This document shows, piece after piece, positions 16,575 to 24,787 of a DNA stretch of 31,626 nt; position 1 is the stretch's first letter, and every line of letters begins with the position of its first letter. Source of the stretch: Ignavibacteria bacterium UBA2373 (lineage in GTDB: Bacteria > Bacteroidota > Ignavibacteria > Kapaibacteriales > UBA961); NCBI GenBank assembly GCA_002344005.1, contig DDTD01000018.1, positions 1 through 31,626 on the forward strand. The letters run 5' to 3'. The position numbers and the translations under genes are program-made. The notes under the pieces are model-generated. The model was given only the letters and a program-made list of their open reading frames with translations, made no database searches and was not told where the DNA came from.

Positions 16575-18602
16575 TCATAATTCAGACACCTTTTCCAAAA
16601 AATAGGTACGCATTTTTCCTTTGCCTTTGATTTCCATTTCGCCACGGGGAACGAATATGAATTGAGAATTAATAATTACGAATTGAGAATTGTCGCCTGT
16701 TAATTCTTTGTCCTTCATTCCTAATTTTTCATTCCTCATTCCTAATTCTCTTACAAATTCTTCCGACACATGGATTTTCCCCGCTGCGCCGTGGGATTCC
16801 ATTCTGCTTGCTGTGTTCACGGCATCGCCCCATAAATCATACAGAAACTTGTTCTCGCCGACAACACCCGCCGCCGCCGGACCACAATGCAGACCAATGC
16901 GAACTTCTATTTCGGGAATTGACTCAATCCAACTTCTATCACCGTAACTCTCCGGGAAAGTAACGACAAGATTATCCATTACCTCAAGCAACTTCAAGGC
17001 GGCTTGCGCAGCTCTTGTCGCATGGTCGTCTTGCACAATCGGTGCGCCTGCAACAGCCATGTAGGCATCACCAATGGTCTTGATTTTCTCTAACCCGAAT
17101 TCGCGCATCACAGCATCTGCAGCTTTGAAAATGGCATTGAGCAAATGCACAAGTTGCTGTGCGGAAACTTTCGTGCAGAGCGTTGTGAACTCAACAATAT
17201 CCATGAAGAGAACAGAAACAGAATCGTAGTGGTCGGCTATGGGATTTTCGCCTTTTATCAGGCGTTGCGTAATTCCTTCGGGCAAGATATTATTGAGGAT
17301 GCGCTTCTCGGCTGTGGCACGGGTGCGCTCTATTTCAATTTCTTTTTGTTGCTCGCGTATTGCCTCTTGCTTCTTTACTTCCTCAACATTCACTTCTTCT
17401 TTTATCGCAATGTGTTTTTTGTAGTGCGTGAAAGCATCTCCTAATCGTTGTTCTTGTTCATAAAGATCAGATAAGGTTTTGTGAAATTCAATCAATGCTG
17501 CTTTATCTCCAATTTCTGTGATTAGGTTAATAGCCCGCAGGAGATATTCCTCTGCCTTATCAGGATCATAACCCTCGAAGTCCTGCTGTGCGTAGGTTGC
17601 CCCGATATTGCCGAGCGAAGCTGCCACGCCTCGTTTGTTGCCGAGTTCTTCTGCGAGCGCCAAAGCCCTACCCATGTACTCCAAGGCAAGGGAATAGTCT
17701 GAGAGAGAAGCATACACACTCCCGATATTGCCGAGAATAGATGCCACACCTTCTTTATTGCCGAGTTCCTCCGCGAGCGTTAATGCATTGCCGAAGTACT
17801 CCAAGGCAAGGGCATAGTCCGAGAGATATAGATGCACACTCCCGATATTGCCGAGATGTCTTACCACCCCTGCTTTATTGCCGAGTTCTTCATCAAGCGC
17901 TAATGCCTTGTCATAGTATTCCAAAGAACGGGCGTAGTCCGAGAGATCCCTATGCACAGTCCCGATATTGCCGAGACTATTTGCCATCCCTGCTTTGTTG
18001 CCGAGTTCTTCTGCGAACGCTAATGCCTTGCCCATGTACTCCAAGGCACGAGCATAATCCGAGAGAGCATAATGCACATTCCCGATACTGCCGAGCCATG
18101 TTGCCACCCCTTGTTTGTTGCCGAGTTCTTCTGCGAACGCTAATGCCTTCTCCAAGTACTCCAAAGCATGGGCATAGTCCGAGTATTCCAAATACACAAT
18201 CCCGATATTGCTGAGATGTGCTGCCATGCCTGCTTTATTGCCGAGTTCTTCTGCGAGCTCTAATGCCTTACCGAAGTACTCCAAGGCAAGGGCATAGTCC
18301 GAGAGATTACCATGCCCCGCCCCGATATTGCCGAGTGCTTTAGCTTGCAGTTCTTTACTTTCTATTTGTTCGGTAATGGTAAGGGCTTGTTCGGAAAATG
18401 ACAGTGCATCTTGTGCCATGCCACGCCGCCATAGCGATTCTGAAAAAGCAAGCAGGATGCGGCAATGGAGTTCCGGTTTATTTACAAGAGCATCCTCTGC
18501 AAGCAGTTCCCGCGCTTGGGTTTCGGCTTGAGCGTAGTCGTTGCCTGTTTTTATCAGTGCTTCGAGTTCTTCTACTTTGGTTTTGAGTTCGTCGTCAGTC
18601 AT
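16575..18602 (-). CDS. TPR-class III adenylyl cyclase, paralog D
   Basis: Predicted cAMP-forming enzyme of 675 residues from the ATG at 18602 (MTDDELKTKVEELE). The open frame extends to a TTG at 18710, but that stretch is the intergenic repeat read through. Six canonical TPR units and one diverged unit (YAQQDFEGYDPDKAEEY) lead to the linker and a catalytic domain with FMDIVEF, KIKTIGDAYM and YDLWGDAVNTASRMES. It is the long subtype, with an extra loop containing YGDRSWIESIPEIEV shared with E and, diverged, with F. The N-terminal 100 or so codons are almost the same DNA as in A although the catalytic subtype differs. ATP specificity is inferred from the Lys/Asp pair. Confidence 0.92.
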   Translation of the reverse strand: MTDDELKTKVEELEALIKTGNDYAQAETQARELLAEDALVNKPELHCRILLAFSESLWRRGMAQDALSFSEQALTITEQIESKELQAKALGNIGAGHGNLSDYALALEYFGKALELAEELGNKAGMAAHLSNIGIVYLEYSDYAHALEYLEKALAFAEELGNKQGVATWLGSIGNVHYALSDYARALEYMGKALAFAEELGNKAGMANSLGNIGTVHRDLSDYARSLEYYDKALALDEELGNKAGVVRHLGNIGSVHLYLSDYALALEYFGNALTLAEELGNKEGVASILGNIGSVYASLSDYSLALEYMGRALALAEELGNKRGVAASLGNIGATYAQQDFEGYDPDKAEEYLLRAINLITEIGDKAALIEFHKTLSDLYEQEQRLGDAFTHYKKHIAIKEEVNVEEVKKQEAIREQQKEIEIERTRATAEKRILNNILPEGITQRLIKGENPIADHYDSVSVLFMDIVEFTTLCTKVSAQQLVHLLNAIFKAADAVMREFGLEKIKTIGDAYMAVAGAPIVQDDHATRAAQAALKLLEVMDNLVVTFPESYGDRSWIESIPEIEVRIGLHCGPAAAGVVGENKFLYDLWGDAVNTASRMESHGAAGKIHVSEEFVRELGMRNEKLGMKDKELTGDNSQFVIINSQFIFVPRGEMEIKGKGKMRTYFLEKVSEL
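16659..16751. repeat. In-gene AT-rich repeat (cyclase D)
   Basis: 93-base in-frame insert as in B, C, E and F. Confidence 0.75.
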
Positions 18603-18674
18603 TGTCTCAACTGTGATTTGTTTGATTGTTTTGATTACTGTGATTGTTTTTGTATTTGATATTTTTTCGTGTAA

Positions 18675-18694
18675 GACAGCCACATAGGGCTGTC
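18675..18694. repeat. Intergenic palindrome (D/E gap), best-preserved copy
   Basis: GACAGCC ACATAG GGCTGTC: perfect 7-bp arms with a 6-base loop, followed by CTACAAATCCTATCAATCCTG. No T tract follows on either strand, so it does not look like a terminator. Confidence 0.65.
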
Positions 18695-18706
18695 CTACAA
18701 ATCCTA

Positions 18707-20758
18707 TCAATCCTGTTCAGACACTTTCTCCAAAAAATAGGTTTTCATTATTCCTTTACCCTTTATTTCCATTTCATCACGCGGAACGAATATGAATTGA
18801 GAATTAATAATTACGAATTGAGAATTGTCGCCTGTTAATTCTTTGTCCTTCATTCCTAATTCTTCATTCCTCATTCCTAATTCTCTTACAAATTCTTCCG
18901 ACACATGGATTTTCCCCGCTTCGCCGCGGGATTCCATTCTGCTTGCGGTGTTCACGGCATCGCCCCATAAATCATAGAGAAACTTGTTCTCACCAACTAC
19001 ACCTGCTGCTGCCGGACCACAATGCAGACCAATGCGAACTTCTATTTCGGGAATACTCTCTATCCAACTTCTGTCACCATATTCAGGAGGAAAACTTACC
19101 ACTAAGTTTTGCATCACCTCAAGCAGTTTGAGCGCAGCGTTTGCGGCTCTTTGGGCATGGTCTTCTTGCACAATCGGTGCGCCCGCTACTGCCATGTATG
19201 CATCGCCGATGGTCTTGATTTTCTCCATGCCGAACTCGCGCATCACAGCGTCCGCAGAAGAGAAAATGGCATTGAGGAGATGTACGAGTTGCTGTGCGGA
19301 AACTTTCGTGCAGAGCGTTGTGAACTCAACAATGTCCATGAAGAGAACAGAGACAGAATCGTAGTGGTCGGCTATGGGATTCTCCCCTTTTATCAGGCGT
19401 TGCGTAATTCCTTCGGGAAGGATATTATTGAGGATGTTCTCGCGCTCTTGGAAGCGTGTACGCTCTATCTCCATTTCTTTTTCGCGCGCGGCAGCTTGCT
19501 TCTGTTGATCTCGTAATGACTCTTGCTTCTTTACTTCCTCGACATTTACTTCATCTTTTATCGCAATGTATTTTTTGTAGTGCGTGAAAGCATCTCCAAA
19601 TCGTTGATCGTGTTCATAAAGATAAGATAAGTTTTTGTGAAGTTCAATCAATGCCGCTTTATATCCAATATCAGTACTTAGATCAATCGCTCTCAGTAAG
19701 AACTCTTCTGCTTTTGCAGGATCATAACCCTCGAAGTCCTGCTGTGCGTAGGTTGCCCCGATATTGCCGAGATGTCCTGCCACGCCTCGTTTGTTGCCGA
19801 GTTCTTCATCAAGTACTAATGCCTTGGCATAGTACTCCAAAGCAAGGGGATATTCCGAGAGATTAATATGCACAATCCCGATATTGCCGAGCCATGTTGC
19901 CACACCTGATTTGTCACCGAGTTCTTCTGCGAGCGACAATGCCCTACCTAAGTACTCCAAAGCACGGGCATAGTCCGAGAGATTTTTATGCACATTCCCG
20001 ATATTGCCGAGACATGCTGCCACCCCTGCTTTATTGCCAAGTTCTTCATGGAGAGCCAATGCCTTGCCTAAGTACTCCAAGGCATGGGCATAGTCCGAGA
20101 GACGCGAATGCACAGTCCCGATATTGCCGAGCCATGCTGCCACACCTGCTTTGTTGCCGAGTTCTTCATCGAGCTCTAATGCCTTGCCCATGTACTCCAA
20201 GGCACGAGCATAATCCGAGAGAGAATAATGCACATTCCCGATGCAGCCGAAATGTCTTGCCATCCCTGCTTGATTGCCGAGTGCTTCATTGAGAGCCAAT
20301 GCCTTGCCATAGTACTCCAAGGCAAGGGCATAGTCCGAGAGATAATAATACACATTCCCAATATTACCGAGACATGTTGCCACGCCTGCTTTGTTACCGA
20401 GTTCTTCTGAGAGTGATAATGCCCTGCCGAAGTAGTCCAATGCACGGAGATAGTCCGAGAGATTAATATGTAGATTCCCGATATTGCCGAGTGCTTTGGC
20501 TTGCAGTTTTTTGCTTGCTATTTGTTCGGTAAGGGTAAGGGCTTGTTCGGAAAATGGCAATGCATCTTGTGCCATGCCACGCCGCCATAGCGATTCTGAA
20601 AGAGCAAGCAGGATGCGGCAATGGAGTTCCGGTTCATTTACAAGAGCATCCTCTGCAAGTAGCTGCTGTGCTTGGGTTTCAGCAAAAGCGTGGTCATTAC
20701 CCGTTTTCAATAATGCTTCGAGTTCTTCTACTTTGGTTTTGAGTTCGTCGTTTGTCAT
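18707..20758 (-). CDS. TPR-class III adenylyl cyclase, paralog E
   Basis: 683 residues from the ATG at 20758 (MTNDELKTKVEELE); TAA lies in frame two codons upstream, so this start is certain to be the most 5' possible and anchors start choice in A, B and D. Six canonical TPR units and the diverged seventh (YAQQDFEGYDPAKAEEF) precede a linker (REKEMEIERTRFQERENILNN). The long-subtype cyclase domain has FMDIVEF, KIKTIGDAYM, the SWIES loop and YDLWGDAVNTASRMES. Catalytic metal, purine and transition-state residues are all present. Closest to D over the catalytic half. About 120 bases separate it from F. Confidence 0.92.
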   Translation of the reverse strand: MTNDELKTKVEELEALLKTGNDHAFAETQAQQLLAEDALVNEPELHCRILLALSESLWRRGMAQDALPFSEQALTLTEQIASKKLQAKALGNIGNLHINLSDYLRALDYFGRALSLSEELGNKAGVATCLGNIGNVYYYLSDYALALEYYGKALALNEALGNQAGMARHFGCIGNVHYSLSDYARALEYMGKALELDEELGNKAGVAAWLGNIGTVHSRLSDYAHALEYLGKALALHEELGNKAGVAACLGNIGNVHKNLSDYARALEYLGRALSLAEELGDKSGVATWLGNIGIVHINLSEYPLALEYYAKALVLDEELGNKRGVAGHLGNIGATYAQQDFEGYDPAKAEEFLLRAIDLSTDIGYKAALIELHKNLSYLYEHDQRFGDAFTHYKKYIAIKDEVNVEEVKKQESLRDQQKQAAAREKEMEIERTRFQERENILNNILPEGITQRLIKGENPIADHYDSVSVLFMDIVEFTTLCTKVSAQQLVHLLNAIFSSADAVMREFGMEKIKTIGDAYMAVAGAPIVQEDHAQRAANAALKLLEVMQNLVVSFPPEYGDRSWIESIPEIEVRIGLHCGPAAAGVVGENKFLYDLWGDAVNTASRMESRGEAGKIHVSEEFVRELGMRNEELGMKDKELTGDNSQFVIINSQFIFVPRDEMEIKGKGIMKTYFLEKVSEQD
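18794..18886. repeat. In-gene AT-rich repeat (cyclase E)
   Basis: 93-base in-frame insert as in B, C, D and F. Confidence 0.75.
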
Positions 20759-20831
20759 GGTTTAAACATGATATGTGTGAGTGTTTTGATTACTGTGATT
20801 GTTGCTTGTGTTTGATATTTTTTTCTTGTAG

Positions 20832-20878
20832 GACAGCCACAAAGGACTATCCCTACGAATCCTGCTCATCCTTGAATC
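20832..20878. repeat. Intergenic repeat with palindromic head and AATCCT tail (E/F gap)
   Basis: Almost identical to 12042-12088 (one or two substitutions), 8790 bases away. Confidence 0.65.
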
Positions 20879-22906
20879 CTATAAACCCTGTTCAGACAAT
20901 TTCTCCAAAAAATAGGTCTTCATCATGCCTTTACCTTTGATTTCCATTTCGCCACGCGGAACGAATATGAATTGAGAATTAATAATTACGAATTGAGAAT
21001 TGTCGCCTGTTAATTCTTTGTCCTTCATTCCTAATTCTTCATTCCTCATTCCTAATTCTCTTACAAATTCTTCCGACACATGAATTTTCCCTGCTTCGCC
21101 ATGACTCTCCATCCTACTCGCCGTATTCACGGCATCGCCCCATAAATCAAAACTGAATTTCTTGTCACCAATTACACCACCTATCGCTTCACCGCTGTGA
21201 ATCCCAATACGTACACTGATTTCGCCCACGCTCTCAATCCACGATGTAGCTCCAAGTTCTGAAGGTATCTTGATGGATAAATTATTCATCGAATCAAGTA
21301 ATTCAAGGGATGCAAGGGATGCTCTATGTGCATGATCGGATTGTGTTATCGGTGCACCTGCAACTGCCATGTATGCATCACCTATTGTTTTAATTTTCTC
21401 CAAACCATATTTTTCCATCACGGCATCGGCACTGCTGAATATTGTGTTAAGCACATAAATTAAATGCTTTGGCGGGACTGTTGCTGCTATACGAGTAAAA
21501 TTCACTAAATCCATAAATAATACGCTTACGGAAGGATAACTGTCAGCTATAAATGTCTCATTGCGTAATAAACGATCAGCTATCATCGGTGGCAGTACAT
21601 TATGAAGTAATTTTTGTTGTTCATCCAAGCGAACTTGACTTTTGGCTCGTTCAATAGCTATTTGTTTCTCCTGTTCGGCTATTTTACGTTCATAATCAAA
21701 GTGTTCAATTTTTTTCTTTATTTCTTCACTAAATAATTCCTTTTCTATTTTATAAAATTCCTTAAAATGATAGTGCGCTTTTTCCCAGTTATTGTTTTGT
21801 TCATATATTTCGGATAATATATCATGTGCTTTTCTTTCATCATCTTTGATTCCTGCCTCTTGTGTAATCGTTAATCCTTGCAAAAGCAAGTACTCTCCTT
21901 TTGACAAATCATATAATGGATTATGTAAATCGGTATATATTGCACCTAAACTCATGAGGTAATACGACTGCCCTCTTTTATCGTTCAATGTTGTATATAA
22001 TTGCACAGCTTGTCCACAATATTCGATTGCCTCTTCATAATCATGTAAATCTTTATACAGATTGCCAATATTTCCGAGATTATTTGCCACACTCGACAAA
22101 ACATTCAGTTTTTTATTAAGTGCTAATGCCTGATAATAATATTCAAGTGCTTGTGCATATTCTTTTTTTTTCTGATATAAACCCGCAAGGTTATTATATG
22201 TTTTTGCCATACTGTATTCATCTTTCAATTCTTGCACAATAGTCAATGTTTTAAGATTATAATCTATAGCTAATGCATATTCATCAAGATAATTATAGAG
22301 AATAGCAATATTACCAAGACAATTACTAACAAAAATTTTATCACCCACTTTTTCAGCAAAGGCGAGTGCCTGTGTATATGCAAAAAGTGCTTGCGGATAA
22401 TCAGATAAGACGGTGTAAATATTGCCCATCATACTATAACATCGCCCTATGTCGCTGTCATTATTATCTGACTTATAGTGTTCCATTGCATAAAGCACAT
22501 ATTCCAAGGATTGCGGATAATCTGTCAGAAACCAATAACAACAACTCATACAAAAATATGTATCCGCTAAAAGTGAGTTTTGGTCAAAAGAGTGCAATAG
22601 CGTCAATAGTTTTTTTGCAACAATTAATCCTTGTTGAGCATTTCCCTGCCGCCATAGCGTTTCTGAATATAGGAGCATGGCTCGACAGAAAATATCTGTC
22701 TCTTCTTCAGAATATGTCCGATTCGATTCATAGTGTTCAATAGCCTCAACTATTGATTTCTCTTGAGGGATATATGTTTGTAGTATAAGTTCAGCCAATC
22801 GTTCCGCTTCACCGAATTGTGCCCGCTGTAATAGCTCATCAGCGGTTTGCAAATGTGTATAGAGTTCGCTCTTCATACGCTTTGATAGTATAAGAAAATA
22901 ATCCAT
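20879..22906 (-). CDS. TPR-class III adenylyl cyclase, paralog F (most diverged, first in cluster)
   Basis: 675 residues from the ATG at 22906; an ATG at 22876 is an alternative. The N-terminus differs from the other paralogs (MDYFLILSKRMKSELYTHL). Five or six TPR-like units are much less uniform than in A-E (SMMGNIYTVLSDYPQALFAY, NNLAGLYQKKKEYAQALEYY). The linker (EKQIAIERAKSQVRLDEQQK) leads to a long-subtype cyclase domain: FMDLVNF, KIKTIGDAYM, ATSWIESVGEISV and FDLWGDAVNTASRMES. The C-terminal end with the repeat insert is again nearly identical to the others, probably by conversion. As the 5' gene it may carry the cluster's promoter; a perfect hairpin lies just upstream of its ATG. It may resemble the ancestor of the family. 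Confidence 0.92.
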   Translation of the reverse strand: MDYFLILSKRMKSELYTHLQTADELLQRAQFGEAERLAELILQTYIPQEKSIVEAIEHYESNRTYSEEETDIFCRAMLLYSETLWRQGNAQQGLIVAKKLLTLLHSFDQNSLLADTYFCMSCCYWFLTDYPQSLEYVLYAMEHYKSDNNDSDIGRCYSMMGNIYTVLSDYPQALFAYTQALAFAEKVGDKIFVSNCLGNIAILYNYLDEYALAIDYNLKTLTIVQELKDEYSMAKTYNNLAGLYQKKKEYAQALEYYYQALALNKKLNVLSSVANNLGNIGNLYKDLHDYEEAIEYCGQAVQLYTTLNDKRGQSYYLMSLGAIYTDLHNPLYDLSKGEYLLLQGLTITQEAGIKDDERKAHDILSEIYEQNNNWEKAHYHFKEFYKIEKELFSEEIKKKIEHFDYERKIAEQEKQIAIERAKSQVRLDEQQKLLHNVLPPMIADRLLRNETFIADSYPSVSVLFMDLVNFTRIAATVPPKHLIYVLNTIFSSADAVMEKYGLEKIKTIGDAYMAVAGAPITQSDHAHRASLASLELLDSMNNLSIKIPSELGATSWIESVGEISVRIGIHSGEAIGGVIGDKKFSFDLWGDAVNTASRMESHGEAGKIHVSEEFVRELGMRNEELGMKDKELTGDNSQFVIINSQFIFVPRGEMEIKGKGMMKTYFLEKLSEQGL
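20969..21061. repeat. In-gene AT-rich repeat (cyclase F)
   Basis: 93-base in-frame insert as in B to E, although the rest of F has diverged far from them. Confidence 0.75.
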
Positions 22907-22913
22907 ATCGTCG

Positions 22914-22932
22914 GACTCTTATCCTAAGAGTC
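22914..22932. promoter_or_regulatory. Perfect inverted repeat just upstream of cyclase F
   Basis: GACTCTTA TCC TAAGAGTC has perfect 8-bp arms with a 3-base loop, 7 bases upstream of the F start codon. A weak -7-like TAATTTCG (minus strand, 22944-22937) lies immediately upstream. It could be an operator or a 5'-UTR hairpin that limits translation. No T tract follows. Confidence 0.5.
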
Positions 22933-22983
22933 TATCCGAAATTACTTCATATTTTCTACACAGATACTTTTTGAGATACTTCT

Positions 22984-23017
22984 TTTGCTGTTTAACCATC
23001 CCATTGTGCTAATTTCG
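22984..23017 (+). promoter_or_regulatory. Possible promoter for the plus-strand gene run
   Basis: TTTG (22984-22987), a 22-base spacer and TAATTTCG (23010-23017, seven of eight bases of TAnnTTTG) lie 32 bases before the ATG at 23050. The spacer length matches the kinase promoter candidate. Confidence 0.35.
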
Positions 23018-23049
23018 TCTTCATTCATTGTCTTGTGGGATATTATTCT

Positions 23050-24003
23050 ATGTCTATACACATCGTATCCACTTTGCTGCTGTGTTATGTGCTTATCGTA
23101 ACAAGTCCGGAAACAACAGCACAACCTTTCATTGATTTTTCCGGAGCCAAAGTTGAGTATGTGTCGGAACTCAACACTTCAGAGGATGAATATGCTCCTT
23201 CGTTCACACCGGATAATCTAAAGTTTGTGTTTGTCTCCGATCGTGAAGGCAGTATCATGAAGTCTCAGAATTATGACAACAGAGGTAACCCTTTACCCAG
23301 CCGACTTTCGCACGATATATGGCGTGTAAACTTTATGGCTGATACATTTCAAATACCGGAGCCATGGAGTATGTTGAATTCTCCTCTTAATGAAGGTGCT
23401 ATTTCATTCGGAAAAAGCTATCTGGAGTTTTATTATACCCGTTGTAATACAGCAAATGGTTTCGGCGATTGTGATATTTATCAATGTGTATTTCTTGATA
23501 CGATATGGGTAGCAAGTAATCTTGGAAAGAATGTTAATAATGATCATTGGCAATCACAACCCGCTTATGCAAAAGGTGGTAGTATATTTTTTGCTTCCAA
23601 CACACCAACAAGTTATGATTTACGGAACAATATCACCAACTTTGATATTTTCTTTACTCGCTATGATTCAACAACAAAATCATTTCAACCATACGAACGA
23701 TTAGACAATATTAACACAAAAGACAAAGAATCTACACCGTTTTACAGTTTTTTCGACGATGCTTTATATTTTGCATCGGAAGGTCATTCACCCAATTATG
23801 GCGGACTTGATTTATATAGAAGCAAAAGAAATCCGGACGGAACTTGGCAAGACCCGGAAAATCTCGGTAAACACATTAATTCTCAATATGATGATTTTTT
23901 TATGACAATTTCACGCGATGGCAAGCATATATATTTTACTTCTAATCGTCGGGACAAAAACAATGAAAAAGATCTTGATTTTTACAAGATAGTACTACCA
24001 TGA
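23050..24003 (+). CDS. Exported PD40-type beta-propeller protein
   Basis: 317 residues from the ATG at 23050 (a GTG at 23035 is possible). A signal peptide (MSIHIVSTLLLCYVLIV, cleavage likely near TTAQ) leads to WD40-like PD40 repeats: APSFTPDNLKFVFVSDREG, SQPAYAKGGSIFFAS, STPFYSFFDDALYFASEG and MTISRDGKHIYFTSNR. Each has the PD40 pattern of Phe/Tyr-Ser/Ala followed by Asp-Gly. Many Bacteroidota relatives carry an OmpA domain after such repeats; this one ends after the propeller, so it is probably a free periplasmic or surface binding protein. It is transcribed divergently from cyclase F, and its stop is 15 bases from the next gene. Confidence 0.85.
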   Translation: MSIHIVSTLLLCYVLIVTSPETTAQPFIDFSGAKVEYVSELNTSEDEYAPSFTPDNLKFVFVSDREGSIMKSQNYDNRGNPLPSRLSHDIWRVNFMADTFQIPEPWSMLNSPLNEGAISFGKSYLEFYYTRCNTANGFGDCDIYQCVFLDTIWVASNLGKNVNNDHWQSQPAYAKGGSIFFASNTPTSYDLRNNITNFDIFFTRYDSTTKSFQPYERLDNINTKDKESTPFYSFFDDALYFASEGHSPNYGGLDLYRSKRNPDGTWQDPENLGKHINSQYDDFFMTISRDGKHIYFTSNRRDKNNEKDLDFYKIVLP

Positions 24004-24018
24004 TTCAGGGAAATTATT

Positions 24019-24744
24019 ATGCACATACATACTCTTTGTCATAGGGATGTAAAAATTCGTTATTGTGATTCAAGGAATGACCACGGAACCATCCCTCTCA
24101 TTATCATTCCGGGTATGATTAATCATGCCGAAGAGTATATTGACAGTTTCTCACCTTTATTTGAAGAAAGACGGTGTGTTTTCATCACATTACGTGGTAG
24201 AAAAGGCAGTGAATACGATGGCGAATTCTTTACATTTAATGATCATGTTTCTGATATTAAAGCCGTCACGGAGTCTTTGTCACTCACCTGTTTTCATATT
24301 TTTGGACATTCTGTCGGTGCTGCATACTCTCTTGGTTTTACGGAGTTTTCTCAATATCACCGCCGTATTATCCTTGGTGATTATCCGGCGTATTATCCTC
24401 AGTTCAGCAGTCAGTGGGCTGAACGCATTTGTACCTATGGTTCTCAACATATGACCTGTAGTACCGCAAGAAAAATTGCCGAACAATCTACACATATTAC
24501 TTTATTTCCTTTATTGAAACAAGCTCTTATGCCTCCTGTCCTTTTGTATTCAACCCAATCAGATTCACTCATCAAGCAACATCATATTGATATGTTTTTA
24601 CAATATCGTGAAGATACTCTTTGTTATCCCGTGCATAGTGTCGGACATGCTTTATTCTCCCCCTCATCATCTGAATGTATTGATAGGATATCATCATTAT
24701 TATCAAATGATGATCGGAAAATTATCACCCAAGACAATAAGTAA
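24019..24744 (+). CDS. Alpha/beta hydrolase
   Basis: Cytosolic hydrolase of 241 residues with the usual triad: nucleophile Ser98 in FGHSVGAA, likely acid Asp182 in TQSDSLI and His210 in SVGHALF. The oxyanion region is IIIPGMINHAEEY. No signal peptide. GGGA lies about 7 bases before the ATG, one of the better ribosome sites here, and the gene starts 15 bases after the PD40 gene, so the two are probably co-transcribed. Substrate cannot be told; small esters, lactones or acyl conjugates are typical of the family. Confidence 0.88.
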   Translation: MHIHTLCHRDVKIRYCDSRNDHGTIPLIIIPGMINHAEEYIDSFSPLFEERRCVFITLRGRKGSEYDGEFFTFNDHVSDIKAVTESLSLTCFHIFGHSVGAAYSLGFTEFSQYHRRIILGDYPAYYPQFSSQWAERICTYGSQHMTCSTARKIAEQSTHITLFPLLKQALMPPVLLYSTQSDSLIKQHHIDMFLQYREDTLCYPVHSVGHALFSPSSSECIDRISSLLSNDDRKIITQDNK

Positions 24745-24787
24745 TATTTGAAAGCTATCTAAAATTCTCATTACATAATACACATAT

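Noticed and set aside
9999..20758. Regular 120-base periodicity that might be read as a CRISPR-like or satellite array
   Set aside because: The period equals one 40-residue TPR unit and stays in frame with the cyclase proteins.
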